Shown: positions 16,098 through 26,600, counted from the stretch's first letter. The stretch: DNA of 64,000 nucleotides from Myxococcus stipitatus DSM 14675 (GCF_000331735.1 NC_020126.1:2976001-3040000), one strand, 5' to 3'. Numbers and translations are program-made. Notes: generated by a model from the letters alone, not told the origin.

Positions 16098-16874
16098 GTG
16101 TGGAAGATCCTCAAAGACTCCATCGCGGGAACCTCTCATCAAGACACGGGAACCCCCTGCCAGGACAGCAACGAGGCTCGCTCCACCCAGCCCCAGGATG
16201 AGGACTTCCTCGTCCTGGCGTGCGCGGATGGCGCCGGCAGTGCGGAGTTCAGCCAGATAGGCTCCTCGCTGGCTTGCGAGTATTTCGTCGCGCGGGCCTG
16301 CGAGCACCTCCAGGCCGGGGTCACCATGAAGGACCTGGATGAAGCCACCCTGCTCGGATGGTTTCACTCAGTGCACGAGGCCCTTTCGGTAGAGGCCCAG
16401 CGACGAGAGCTGCTGCCCCGTCAACTCGCATGCACGCTCCTGGTGGCCATCATCGGCGAGCACTCAGCCATCTTCGCCCAGGTGGGAGACGGCGCCATCG
16501 TCATTCGTGAGGACAACGAGTATCGCGCGGTGTTCTGGCCTCAAGCCGGCGAGTACCTGAACACGACGAACTTCATCACGGAGCCCCACTTCGAGAAGTC
16601 ATTCATGTGTGAGCGCCGGGAACAGATCGAGGAGGTTGCGCTGCTGACGGATGGGCTGCAGATGCTCGCGCTCAACTTCGCGGCCAAGGGAGTTCATCAA
16701 CCCTTCTTCGCGCCGATGTTCGAGATGCTGCGGAGCGCCCCCGCTCACGAGGAACTCATCGTGCCGTTCAGGAGGTTTCTCGATTCTCCGAACGTCAATG
16801 CACGCACCGACGATGACAAGACCTTGATCCTCGCGACTCGGCGCAATGGCCATGCAGCCCCGACGCCTCGTTGA
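16098..16874 (+). CDS. PP2C-family Ser/Thr phosphatase of TerY-P-type triad
   Basis: A 258-residue metal-dependent (PPM/PP2C) phosphatase without membrane segments. Motifs in order: ACADGAGSAEFSQIGS (metal Asp44), GDGAIV in the central sheet, LLTDGLQ, and the late TDDDKTL acidic pair. The N-terminal SHQDTGTPCQDS is typical of this subfamily. GTG 16098 places the family N-terminus correctly, nine bases after the vWA stop. The last 29 bases overlap the kinase gene, so phosphatase and kinase are probably made in fixed ratio and act on the same phosphosites. Confidence 0.88.
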   Translation: MWKILKDSIAGTSHQDTGTPCQDSNEARSTQPQDEDFLVLACADGAGSAEFSQIGSSLACEYFVARACEHLQAGVTMKDLDEATLLGWFHSVHEALSVEAQRRELLPRQLACTLLVAIIGEHSAIFAQVGDGAIVIREDNEYRAVFWPQAGEYLNTTNFITEPHFEKSFMCERREQIEEVALLTDGLQMLALNFAAKGVHQPFFAPMFEMLRSAPAHEELIVPFRRFLDSPNVNARTDDDKTLILATRRNGHAAPTPR

Positions 16875-19323
16875 CGGCACGGGCCGGACGGTGCAGCTCG
16901 GCCAGGAGCTGCGTCGTGGAGGGGAAGGCATCATCTTCGAGGTGACGGGCGCTCCCGGCTGCGTCGCCAAGGTTTTTCTGCGCACCCCGTCTCCCGAGAA
17001 GACTTCCAAACTCCTCTGGATGACCTCGAACCGGTCGGGCGAGTTGGAGAGGCTGGCGGCATGGCCTGTCGCAACGTTGCACGAACATCGCGGCGGCCCG
17101 CCGATGGGCTTCATCATGCCCCGTATCGAGGGATACAAAGAGATTCACAACCTCTACGGGTTGCAGAGCCGACGCCAACACTTCCCCAAGGCGGATTGGG
17201 CGTTTCTGCTCACCGCCGCCGCGAACTGTGCCGTCGCTTTCGACGCGGTTCATCAGCTCGGCCACGTCGTCGGAGACGTCAACGAAGGCAACCTGCTCGT
17301 TTCACCCAAGGACGCCACCGTTCGGCTCATCGACTGTGACTCCTTCCAGGTCGTGGCTGGCCATCGGGTGTTCTTGTGTGATGTGGCCACCGCGCTCTTC
17401 ACTCCTCCAGAGTTGATAGGGCAGAACCTCAAGCAGGTCACTCGCCGTGCAACGCATGATCAATTCGGCCTCGCCGTCTTGATCTTCCACCTCCTGTTCC
17501 TCGGCCGGCACCCCTATTCTGGAAGGTTTCTGGGGATGGGGGAGATGTCGCCCGAGCGAGCGATCAGCGAGCACCGCTTCGCCTTCGGACGCAACGCAGC
17601 GGCCCTGCAGATGGCGGCCCCTCCTTTTGTGCCAGCGCTCGGCTTCCTCCCTCCCTCGGTGGGCGAATTGTTCGAGAGGGCGTTTGACCCTCATCCGGAG
17701 CGGGCAGGGCGGCCATCCGCCGAAGAGTGGACGCGGCATCTGCTGGGACTGCTCAAGCAACTGCGCACGTGCCCGAAGGACGCGAACCATCGCTACCCGA
17801 ATCATCAGAACAGCTGCCCCTGGTGCAAGCTGCTCGCCGACGGGGGCCCCGCTTTCTTCCTGGGCCTCAATGCGGTGCTCCACCACACATTCAATGCACG
17901 CGCGGTCGACCTCGATTCACTCTGGGCCGAACTGTCTCGAATTCCCGCGCTCAATCTTCCAGCGAAGCCCACCGCGTCGCCCGCCCGGGTCGCCGCGCCG
18001 TTGCCAGCTGACGCAACCCAGACATTGGGGCGCATCGCGCTCGTGCGGTCCTTCTGTGCCATGACAGGCGCCATCGTCACGATGGGGGTATGGATTGGAG
18101 TGACGGCGTCCCCGCAGATGGGCCTCTTCCTTGGGATTCCAGCCGCGGTGTTCGTCCTGATAAGCAAGGTCTACTGGTGGTGGCTTCGTCGAAGCGACGT
18201 CGTCGACACGATTCTCCGTGAGCGGCAGGCCACGAACACCGCGGCACAGACCGCACTGATGAACGCACGGAAGGAATGGGAAGGGCTCGCGCCTCTCATC
18301 GCGACCACCCAGAATCACCGTGCACAACTCGAAACGTTGAGACGCGATTACATCCACCTGCAGCCAACGTTCGAGTCCGAGAACAATCAACTGATCAAGA
18401 GCAAGGAAGCGTCGCAGAAGCGTGACTTCCTCCGCAATGTGTTCATCCGGAACCATTCCATTCGAAACATCGGTGATGGACGGAAGGCGATGCTCCGCAG
18501 CTATCACGTGGAAACAGCTCTGGATGTCCTGACCCATCGAATCCTCGGAGTCGTTCCTGGATTTGGTCCTGCCCTGACAGACGCACTGACCGACTGGGCA
18601 CGTGCTGTCGAAGCCCAGTTCCGTTTCGATGCCAGAAAAGGAGTGAGCGATCAGGAGCGCAATGCGCTCGTCGCCAGGTTCCTTCAACGACAAGCCCAGC
18701 TGAAGAGCAGGATCGAGCAGACCCTCGAGGAGCTGCGAACCCAGACGCGTACGATTTCGACCCAGCTCTCCACGGTACAGGAGCGACTCACCCACTGCCT
18801 CACGGCCGTTGCCCAGGCCCATCTGGACCTTGCCAGCCTTGCTCCAGGAAGTGCCTCGGGAACAAAGGTTCCGTTCTGGGGCGGGCGCGGCTACTGGACG
18901 ATGCTCGCCACCCTGGTGGCACTTGCCCTCTTCGTGGCGGAAGGAGACGCGATCTACTCGGCGCTTACTGCGCCCATCTATGTCCGCCCTGAAGGCGCGG
19001 TTGTCGCTCCTGACGCACCGAAGCCAGTCGCTGAAGTCCTTCCCCCTCCGCTGCCCATTCCTCGTGACTGCGTCGTCAGGTCGACTCCAGCCGTGAGTGC
19101 TCTTCGCATGGGAACGGTCTCCGCCAACACGCCCCTCATCGTCACCGCGAAACAGGATGGGTGGAGGAAGGTCCTCTTGCCAGAGGGCCAGGAAGGTTGG
19201 ACTGGGCCGCGCTGCTGGATGCGCCTCGCATCAACAGGCGGAGCCTGTAGAGGTGACGAGGACTGTTCGAGCACTCAATGCAGCCTTCCGCTCGAAGGCC
19301 AGAGCATGGGCCAATGCCTCTGA
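16846..19323 (+). CDS. membrane Ser/Thr kinase with helix-hairpin-helix and SH3 domain (TerY-P-type triad)
   Basis: An 825-residue protein. The N-terminal kinase domain (about 15-310) has a glycine-rich loop (RRGGEGIIFEV), Lys42 (VAKVF), catalytic loop GDVNEGN (Asp144, Asn149) and IDCDSFQ in place of a standard DFG. A Cys cluster near 305-328 (CPKD ... CPWC) may bind zinc. Two transmembrane spans lie at about 394-445, a coiled coil at 465-530, a helix-hairpin-helix at about 565-585 (VVPGFGPAL) and a third span at 684-702. A C-terminal SH3b-like domain follows at about 741-792. HhH after the kinase is the signature of the TerY-P kinase. The extracytoplasmic SH3b suggests cell-wall or surface sensing. 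It overlaps the phosphatase by 29 bases. No terB/C/D genes are in the window. Confidence 0.87.
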   Translation: MAMQPRRLVDGTGRTVQLGQELRRGGEGIIFEVTGAPGCVAKVFLRTPSPEKTSKLLWMTSNRSGELERLAAWPVATLHEHRGGPPMGFIMPRIEGYKEIHNLYGLQSRRQHFPKADWAFLLTAAANCAVAFDAVHQLGHVVGDVNEGNLLVSPKDATVRLIDCDSFQVVAGHRVFLCDVATALFTPPELIGQNLKQVTRRATHDQFGLAVLIFHLLFLGRHPYSGRFLGMGEMSPERAISEHRFAFGRNAAALQMAAPPFVPALGFLPPSVGELFERAFDPHPERAGRPSAEEWTRHLLGLLKQLRTCPKDANHRYPNHQNSCPWCKLLADGGPAFFLGLNAVLHHTFNARAVDLDSLWAELSRIPALNLPAKPTASPARVAAPLPADATQTLGRIALVRSFCAMTGAIVTMGVWIGVTASPQMGLFLGIPAAVFVLISKVYWWWLRRSDVVDTILRERQATNTAAQTALMNARKEWEGLAPLIATTQNHRAQLETLRRDYIHLQPTFESENNQLIKSKEASQKRDFLRNVFIRNHSIRNIGDGRKAMLRSYHVETALDVLTHRILGVVPGFGPALTDALTDWARAVEAQFRFDARKGVSDQERNALVARFLQRQAQLKSRIEQTLEELRTQTRTISTQLSTVQERLTHCLTAVAQAHLDLASLAPGSASGTKVPFWGGRGYWTMLATLVALALFVAEGDAIYSALTAPIYVRPEGAVVAPDAPKPVAEVLPPPLPIPRDCVVRSTPAVSALRMGTVSANTPLIVTAKQDGWRKVLLPEGQEGWTGPRCWMRLASTGGACRGDEDCSSTQCSLPLEGQSMGQCL

Positions 19324-19876
19324 CTCCGTTCGTTTCGCGGGTGATGCCCGCTGCGATGCGGGCTCGACGATGCGTCACCCTCATCTTGCCCTTGGTGTGC
19401 GGCTGTCCGTTGTCCTGGCAGAAGACCTAATGGCCTCGTAGATGCGAGGGGCTCCACTCCCGACGTCGGGACGTCTCCGGTCCATTCTCACCCGCCCTGG
19501 GCAAGTCCTCAACGCCCGGTCAGAGGGTGTGGCGAGCCTGGAGCCTTCGATGCTGCAACTCAAGGAATCGCGCTGTGGAGTCCTTCACGTCCGATGTCGA
19601 GAGCGGTGGGGCGGAAATGGAGGGTCATGAGGCGCTCGCGTGCGACTCGACATTTCTGTGCCGCCGCCTGGCACGGGGGAGGCGGGAGATGAAGGGCTTC
19701 TGCGCCGACGGGGCTCGGGGCTGAAGGGTGCCTCGGCCGACCCGTCCGCCCGTGGTTGGCTTCCGCTCACGTGCCTCCCGCGACCGTTGAGCCGTCACGG
19801 CGACTGTCGCGCCCATCGCTTTGCGACACTCGGTTGGGTTTGGCGCTCGAGGAGCGTGTCCCGAAGGAGGATGATG
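19324..19876. other. intergenic region with weak hairpin and repeat
   Basis: A GCCCGC-TGCGAT-GCGGGC hairpin at 19346-19363 lies 22 bases after the kinase stop and may end that transcript, though without a T-run. The rest has no convincing gene. The 69-base repeat copy A (19749-19817) lies in its right part, and the promoter of the YIP1-like gene is expected between the repeat and 19866. Confidence 0.4.
19749..19817. repeat. 69-base imperfect repeat, copy A
   Basis: Direct repeat with 20702-20770. By hand alignment 59 of 69 bases agree without gaps; the best-kept blocks are GGCTTCCGCTCACG and GAGCCGTCACGGCGAC. The two copies bracket the YIP1-like gene. It may be the end of a decayed element or a dispersed intergenic repeat. 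Confidence 0.65.
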
Positions 19877-20623
19877 ATGTTGCGTGTACCCGAGTCCGAG
19901 GTTGCGGTGGGTGAAGGCGTGGCACTCGAAGTGCGCGAGTCGCTCCCGTGGGACAGGCGTGCGGAGCTGGGCGGGTTGGCGGCGTTCAGTCAGACGTGCC
20001 GAGACGTGCTGCTGCGTCCCGTTTCGACTTTCGAGCGGATGAAGCCAGAGGAAAGCGTGGGGGGCTCCCTGCTCTTCGCGTTGCTCTGCTACGCCGTGGC
20101 CTGCTTCCCCACGTGCGGTCTCTACTTCCTCCTCGAGTCCTTGAGGGATGGCGACACCTGGAACCTCGGGCGAAGATACTTTGGCGCCAGGGACTCGGAG
20201 GTGAGGAGCTTCATCATCTACTTGGGGTTGTCACCACTGGTGTTGCCTGTCGTGACGCTCGTGGCCGCTGGGCTGGACCACGCGTTGTTGCGAGGGGGCG
20301 GATCTGCTCGTTCGTTCCACACGACGCTGCGTGGCCATGTCTTGTCTCTGGCGCCCTGCCTGGTAGGGCTGCTGCCTTGCTTCTCGTTGCCGGTGATTCC
20401 GCTCTGGTGCCTCGGGTTGCGCATCGTGGCGCACCGGAAGCTGCATCGCGTGAGCTGGACCCACGCCATGTTCGGTTCCCTGGGGTTCCCCATCGCCGTC
20501 GTCGTGGGATGGTTTCTGTTCATCAGCATCGTCTTGATGGCGTTCCTGTTGGACCCCATCGGAGGGTCCCTCGACAATGACTACCGCGACTACGACGGGG
20601 ACGGCGTGTCGGATACGGGGTGA
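19877..20623 (+). CDS. YIP1-family-like multi-span membrane protein
   Basis: A 248-residue integral membrane protein with about five hydrophobic segments (near residues 65-85, 110-135, 150-170, 175-195 and 200-222). An N-terminal cytosolic part contains RDVLLRPVSTFERM, the usual entry to YIP1/DUF1282-type domains in bacteria. The C-terminus is acidic with a DYDGDGVSDTG calcium-loop-like motif. Three ATG codons stand in a row at 19871-19879; the third is chosen because GGAGG lies six bases before it. Role unknown. It is flanked by the two copies of a 69-base repeat. Confidence 0.68.
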   Translation: MLRVPESEVAVGEGVALEVRESLPWDRRAELGGLAAFSQTCRDVLLRPVSTFERMKPEESVGGSLLFALLCYAVACFPTCGLYFLLESLRDGDTWNLGRRYFGARDSEVRSFIIYLGLSPLVLPVVTLVAAGLDHALLRGGGSARSFHTTLRGHVLSLAPCLVGLLPCFSLPVIPLWCLGLRIVAHRKLHRVSWTHAMFGSLGFPIAVVVGWFLFISIVLMAFLLDPIGGSLDNDYRDYDGDGVSDTG

Positions 20624-20701
20624 GGAGTTGGGTGCAGCATGGCCATGGGCCTGTGTGCGCGCGTCCGGCCATCTTGACGTGCTTTCTCTGGGAGCTGTCG
20701 A

Positions 20702-20770
20702 CCCGTAGCTGGCTTCCGCTCACGGGCCGTCCGAGACTGCTGAGCCGTCACGGCGACGGTCGCGTCCATC
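20702..20770. repeat. 69-base imperfect repeat, copy B
   Basis: Second copy of the repeat at 19749-19817, in the same orientation, 79 bases after the YIP1-like stop codon. The rest of the gap 20624-20856 holds nothing I can support. Confidence 0.65.
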
Positions 20771-20856
20771 AGGTCCCGGTGCAAGGTGTGGACCCTGCGC
20801 CGGGACGGTGGACTCTGGATGGACTCCCTCCGGGGGGCGCCTTGGCGGTCCTCGCT

Positions 20857-21582
20857 CTACCTGTCGCCGCGGACCCTGCGCTGGGGGAGTGGGCTCAAGA
20901 GGAACACGAGCACGAAGGCGAACGGCGCTGACGCCCCGGGAGTGGTCGCACATCCTCCGCTCGAGGAGGGTGGCTCCTTCACGGGAGGCAGTTCGATGCG
21001 CGGAGGCACGACGAAGGCACGAGCCTCCGACGTGTCGTGCGCGCCCTGGCTATCCCTGGCGAGGACTCGCCAGGGACAGGGGCCCGGAGCGAGCCGCTCC
21101 GCCTCTCCCGTGAGTTTGTGCGACGTTGCACCGGAGAGCGTGAAGGTGCGGATGATGCGCCCGTTCTGGTGCAGCTCCAGCACGTGCTCCAGGGTATCCC
21201 CATCGAGATCCTGGCCGGCCTGCCACCGGAAGGTGTCGAACCCTCCCTCCAGCCGCGTGCCATCGGCGGGCTCGAGGAGCACGGGGGCGGATGGGGCGTC
21301 GTTGATGGCGGCCACCTGGAGGGTCACCGTGGCCAACTCGGACGTGTTGACGCCATCGGAGACGCCGACGAGCGCGAGGCTCAGTCCGAGGCGGAGTGGG
21401 CCGAGGGACCGTGGCGAGGCAGGATGGATGACATGGTGTCCGGAACGAGTGGTGGGGACCTGCGATGGCTTCGCGCGGCGGCGAACTGACTGAGACCTGG
21501 GGGGCGTGAGTGCTATTGCAGCGTTCATGCCCGGGTAAGGATGTCTTGGTTTGATGGGTTCTGGGTGGGCAAATCGTGGCAC
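20857..21582 (-). pseudogene. 3' fragment of a MYXO-CTERM surface protein
   Basis: From about 21380 leftward the frame encodes the end of an Ig/cadherin-like repeat (GVSDGVNTSELATVTLQVAAINDAP). An Fn3-like domain follows (APVLLEPADGTRLEG ... FRWQAGQDLDGD), then a Pro/Ser linker and a C-terminal Gly-Cys / hydrophobic helix / Arg-rich tail (GGCATTP ... RRVRGDR) of the MYXO-CTERM type. In that system the Cys motif, membrane span and Arg cluster direct processing and anchoring on the myxobacterial surface. The N-terminal 60 or so residues look unrelated and there is no signal peptide, so the gene has lost its 5' part. Confidence 0.6.
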
Positions 21583-22382
21583 GGTGACGTGCTACTGCTG
21601 GCAGGCCGCCCAGGCTGGGTCATCCCAGATGGGAGCAAGCAGCTCGGCTCGATGAATGGACAGGTGGCTTGGATGACCTGCCCTCCATCGCGGACGTGGT
21701 GGTTCCATTCCTGGGGCATGATTCAATCATGTGGCTGTGTCATGAATGATCCCCGCGGCATCGAGGCTGGAGGCCAGCAGGGGCGTCACGGTAACGGTGC
21801 CCCGCGGCCCGAGTCTGGAATCCCACGCCTTCCGGAGCCTTGAGATAGACATACACATCGATGGACGACGACAACATATGCGACACCGAACTCATGCGCC
21901 ACGGGGGGGACGATCCCCGCATTGGGAATTCGAGACTCCGCATCCGCGTCGGCGGAGGCTCGGCGACGATGAAGTTCGCGATTTCTTGTTGGGTGACAAG
22001 GAGCCATCGCGGGACCTCTCGTCCGATGTCGTGGTCCATGAGTCCGGAGACGTCTCCCAGTCCGCCACGGGCAGTGGGCTGCTCGCCGTGCAGCTCCTGC
22101 CGTGTGCAACCGTGTTCGACACGTGCTGCCGGGGACCGACGTCGATGAGTGGGGGCGCCACCCATGGCATCACTCCGGCGTTGACGTGGCAGGTCTCGTG
22201 AACCGGGACGTCGCCTTCGCGTGACGGCCTCGGGGTTCCTTGTCGCGGAGTCGGGTCGCGGACATGTGCGCACGGGGCGCCGCTCGCTTCTACCCGAGCA
22301 TCTGTGCTTCTGATGGTCCCATGTTCATCATGTACCGCACCCCCGGCTTCGCAGCGGCTCCCTCACGCCACGGAAGCGGTGC
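21583..22382. other. 800-base region without a supported gene
   Basis: Both strands carry ORFs up to about 177 codons, but none shows a family motif, a good ribosome site or a sensible amino-acid profile. The region lies between a truncated surface-protein gene and the hemolysin-III-like gene, in a zone of gene decay, so it may be degraded coding DNA. It should also contain the promoter for the gene at 22383. Confidence 0.35.
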
Positions 22383-23111
22383 GTGCGCACCGCGGGTGGA
22401 ACCCGGCCTCTGCGCGCGGTCGTCTTGCTCCCGCTGCACGGATGCCGGGGGCCCGTTCTGACCGCCCAGGCCGTCGAGAAGCCGAAGCTGCGCGGCGTGC
22501 TGCACCAGTTCGCGGCCGTGGGTGCGCTGGGCGCCGGTGCGGTGCTGGTGTCCATGGCGCCCACGCTTCGGACCGCCACCGCCGCGGGGTTGTATGCCAT
22601 CAGCCTTGTCGTGTTGTTCGCGGTCAGCGCCACCTACCACCGCGTGGACTGGTCCGTTCGCGCCCGGGCCTGGATGCGGAAGATGGACCACGCCTCCATC
22701 TTCATCCTCATCGCCGGTACGTATACGCCCATCGCCTTGATTGGCCTCTCCGGTGCCGCGGGCGACAGCCTGTTGCTCGCCATCTGGTCCGGCGCCCTGC
22801 TGGGGGTCGTGAAGTCGCTGTTCTGGGCCCACGCCCCAAAGGTTCTCACCGCCGCGCTTGCACTCGCTGTCGGCTGGACGCTGGTGCCCTATCTCGGCGA
22901 GGTGCGCGCCGCACTCGGTGGCGTCGAACTGACGCTCATCCTCCTGGGGGGCGTCGCCTATACGTCCGGCGCCCTCGCCTATGCCTTGAAACGCCCCGAC
23001 CTCCGCCCCGGCGTCTTTGGCTATCACGAGCTGTTCCACGCGTTGACCATCGTCGGCGCCCTGTTTCACTTCGTCGTCGTGCTGCGGCTCGTGCGCGCTG
23101 CGGGTGCGTAG
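22383..23111 (+). CDS. hemolysin III / PAQR-family membrane protein
   Basis: A seven-span integral membrane protein of the hemolysin III (YqfA/PAQR) family. Conserved features: LRGVLHQFA at the start of the domain, SATYHRVDW with the metal-site His after span 2, MRKMDHASIFILIAGTYTP, and the closing GYHELFHALTIVGALFHF with two His residues. PAQR proteins bind zinc through these Ser/Asp/His positions; bacterial members have been linked to membrane-lipid homeostasis. The GTG at 22383 adds about 35 residues before the usual family N-terminus, so the true start is uncertain. IS3 debris follows directly. Confidence 0.82.
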   Translation: MRTAGGTRPLRAVVLLPLHGCRGPVLTAQAVEKPKLRGVLHQFAAVGALGAGAVLVSMAPTLRTATAAGLYAISLVVLFAVSATYHRVDWSVRARAWMRKMDHASIFILIAGTYTPIALIGLSGAAGDSLLLAIWSGALLGVVKSLFWAHAPKVLTAALALAVGWTLVPYLGEVRAALGGVELTLILLGGVAYTSGALAYALKRPDLRPGVFGYHELFHALTIVGALFHFVVVLRLVRAAGA

Positions 23112-23126
23112 GGCGGATTCAAGCGG

Positions 23127-23362
23127 TCGTCGCGACGCGTCCTCGAGCGACATGGCATCGTCTGCGGCATGCGCCGACGCGGCAACTGCTACGACAACGC
23201 GACCATGGAGAGTGGGTTCAGCACGCTCAAAAACGAGTTAGGAGAGGTCTTCGAGAGCCCCGTAATGCGAAGGTGAAGCTGTTCGACGACATCGAGGTCT
23301 TCAACAATCAGCAGCGTACGTACTCGGCAATCGTCTACGCTGCGCCGGCCGAGTTTGAATAG
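23127..23362 (+). pseudogene. IS3-family transposase (OrfB) C-terminal remnant, frameshifted
   Basis: The reading LERHGIVCGMRRRGNCYDNATMESGFSTLKNEL is the end of the IS3-family DDE integrase domain (including the catalytic Glu in MES). It meets a TGA at 23274. The match resumes in another frame with KLFDDIEVFNNQQRTYSA and PAEFE to TAG 23362. Both the frameshift and the missing N-terminal part make it inactive. It sits 242 bases before the DISARM operon and marks its left side as mobile DNA. Confidence 0.82.
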
Positions 23363-23604
23363 GCAGCGGCATCGTCAACCTGTCCACCGAATCGGCTCAC
23401 GCCCAATGGCCATCTCCATCTGCCGGTGCCTCTGCCCGAACCAATCCACTCTTGGCGTCGGCTCCTTCCTTTCTTCCTCCTTCGCCATTGGCCCGAACGT
23501 TCCAGCGTTGCCCGGATAGACGTATCGGTGCCCTCCGCGTACTTGGCTGAGGATGTCATTGTCGCCTCACCCCTACGAGGTATGGCGGAGGTAGTTGCTT
23601 TGTA

Positions 23605-26600
23605 TTGGCATGTGGATCTGTGCCAATCGCTCCCACGCCGTGCGCGGGTGATATCGCGCAGGTCAGACACCGTCAGTATCTGGTCAATGAAGTCATCGCT
23701 CCCGCGGATGTCCGGGAGCAACACACCCTCGTGCGTCTCACGTGTCTCGATGATGACGCGCAGGGTCGACCCCTGTCTGTCTTATGGGAGCGCGAGCTCG
23801 CTGCTCGGGTCGTCCGACCCCACCAGGGTGGACTGGGACCTCCTGCGCGTTTCGACGAGCCCCGTCACTTCGCCGCGTATCTGCACGCGCTCAAGTGGAG
23901 CTCCGTCACCGCCACCGACGCCCGGCTCTTCCAGGCTCCGTTCCGCGCTGGCATCCACTTGATGAATCACCAGCTCACACCTCTCAAGAAGGCGCTCGAG
24001 CTGCCTCGGGTGAATCTCTTCATCGCCGATGACGTGGGTCTCGGAAAGACCATCGAGGCTGGACTCGTGTTGCAGGAGCTCATCCTCCGCCAGCGCGTGG
24101 ACCGCGTCCTCATCGTCTGCCCGGCGTCGGTGACGCTCCAGTGGCGCGATGAGATGGAGAAGCGCTTCGGTCTGCGCTTCGAGATCTTCAACAGCGAGTT
24201 CGTCTCCCGCCGCCGTCAGGAGCGCGGCTTCCAGGTCCCCGTCTGGGCCACACACTCACGCTTCATCGTGTCGTACCAGACGCTGCGGCGCAGCGAGTAC
24301 TTCGAGCCGCTGAAGACCCTCCTGGAGGAGAAGGGCCACCACAAGTCCTTGTTGGTGCTCGACGAGGCACACGTCGTCGCGCCCGCCTCGGCCAGCCGGT
24401 ACGCCATCGACACGGAAACCACTCGCAGCATCCGCTCACTGGCGGAGCGCTTCGAGCACCGGCTCTTCCTCTCCGCGACGCCCCACAATGGCCACTCCAA
24501 CAGCTTCTCCGCGCTGTTGGAGATGTTGGACCCACAGCGCTTCACTCGGGGCACCCGCGTCCGGGAATCACAACTGGCTCCCGTCATGGTGCGCCGGCTC
24601 AAGGGCGACCTTCGCGCCTTGGGCAGTGCACAGCGCTACCCCGAGCGACACGTCGTGGGCGTGCGGCTGATGCATGACTCGGGACGTTGGCACGCCGAGT
24701 GGCTCGCCCCGGACGGGAAGACCGTCGAGCAGCGTATCGATCTGGGCGAAGCTTCCGCACCGGAACTGGAACTCTCCCAGAAGCTCGCTCGCTACACGGA
24801 GCTCATGGCCCCCGGCACGAAGCAGGGTCGCCTGGTCTTCATCAACCTCCAGAAGCGCCTCCTCTCCAGCATCGAGGCGTTCCACCGCACCCTCTCCATC
24901 CACGCCACGGCCTTCGGCGCGGGGGCGCTGGCTTCCGACGGTGGAGTGTTCACCGGCGACACGGCTCCTGAGTCCGAGGAGCACGGCGAGACGGACGACG
25001 CACTCGAGTTGTCGTTCGCGGAGTCCATCCACGAGCACAGTCAGCATCTGTCCGCGACCGTTCAGGCGCGCAAGCTCCTGGATGACATGCTCGCACTGAG
25101 TGCTCGGTACCGCGCTGCCCGGGACGCGAAGCTGCGGGCTCTGCTCCACTGGATTCGCGAACACCAATGCCCGCTCACTCGAGGCGCCGCCTGGAAGCCT
25201 CGCCGGGTCATCGTCTTTACTGAGTATGGCGACACGCTCCGCTACCTCAAGGAGCAGCTCACCGCCGCCTTCGAGGGGACCCAGCGAGGTGATGAGCGCA
25301 TCCTCACGCTGACGGGTGGCATCGATGATGTGAAGCGCGCGCAGGTCCAGGCCGCCTTCAACGGCTCGATGGAGGAGTTCCCCGTGCGGGTCCTCCTCGC
25401 GACGGACGCCGCGCGCGAAGGTATCAATCTGCAAGGACACTGCGCGGACCTCTTCCACATCGACGTTCCGTGGAATCCCTCACGCATGGAGCAGCGCAAC
25501 GGTCGCATCGACCGTGCCTTGCAGCCCGCGACCACCGTGCGCTGTGGCTACTTCGTCTACGGCCAGCGCGCCGAGGATGTGGTGCTCGACACCCTCGCGC
25601 GCAAGGTGGAGACCATCACACGCGAGCTGGGCAGCCTGGGCTGTGTGCTGATGGACCAGATGCACGATGCCCTCGCCTCGGGCATCACGAAGAGCACGAT
25701 GGAGCGGCTCTCCCGCGCCGCGATCTCGACCCGCACGGAGGTGACGAAACGAGAGCTGGAGTCCCAGCGCTCGCTCCAGTCCCTGCGCAAGGAACTGGAT
25801 GCGATTGGAGAGCTCCGCGATCGCAGCGGCAAGGTGATGGACTTCAATCCCGTCCTGCTGCGCGATGCGCTGGACGTGGGGTTCGAGCTGGCTGGCGCGG
25901 GCCGGTTGGAGCGGGAGGCCATCACGGAGGAGGGCCGGACGCTGGAGGCCTGGAAGGTCCCCGTACTTCCCGCTTCGTGGAACACGACCCTGGATTCCAT
26001 TCGTCCACGCCGGGAGCTCGACGAGGCACCGTGGGAGTGGCGCAAGCGCCCCCTGTCTCCCGTCGTCTTCGAGGCCCCTCCAGGCGTTTCCAGCAAGCTC
26101 GTCCACCTGCATCTGTCCCATCCACTCGTTCAGCGGGTGCTCCAGCGGTTCCTGGCGCAGGGGTTCTCCGCGAACGACCTGAGCCGTGTCACGGTGGTCC
26201 AGACCCAACGCGACGCAGTGGCGCGCGTCATCGTCTTCGGGCGGTTGTCGCTCTTTGGCGAGGGCGCCGCGCGGCTCCATGACGAGGTGGTCTCTGTTTC
26301 AGCACGGTGGCTGGATGGCGGCGGCCGCGGGCACCTGAAGCCCTTCGCGGACGAGGCGGACCGCAAGGTCATCGACCAACTGGAGACCACGCTGGCGGAA
26401 GCACCCGCGCTCTCCGCGATACCGAAGGCCGTCCAGAAACGGCTGCTCGCCAGTGTCGAGGGCGACTTCTCGAAGCTCTGGCCTGCCATCGAGGAACAGG
26501 CCTCGGTGCGAGAGCAGGGGGCCCGCAAGAAGCTGGCGGCGCGGGGAGCCTCCGAAGCCAAGGCGCTGACTGAGATTCTCCTGACGCAGCAGGAGGCCAT

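Noticed and set aside
15417..19323. Calling the triad a tellurite-resistance operon
   Set aside because: No terB, terC, terD or terE gene is present; only the associated vWA/PP2C/kinase genes are.
21740..22273. 177-codon minus-strand frame in the decay zone
   Set aside because: No ribosome site, no recognised domain, and competing frames of equal length on the other strand.
22304..23362. 352-codon plus-strand frame over the hemolysin III gene and IS3 remnant
   Set aside because: Only its last 28 residues are real (IS3 OrfB tail); the rest is an out-of-frame shadow of the hemolysin III gene.
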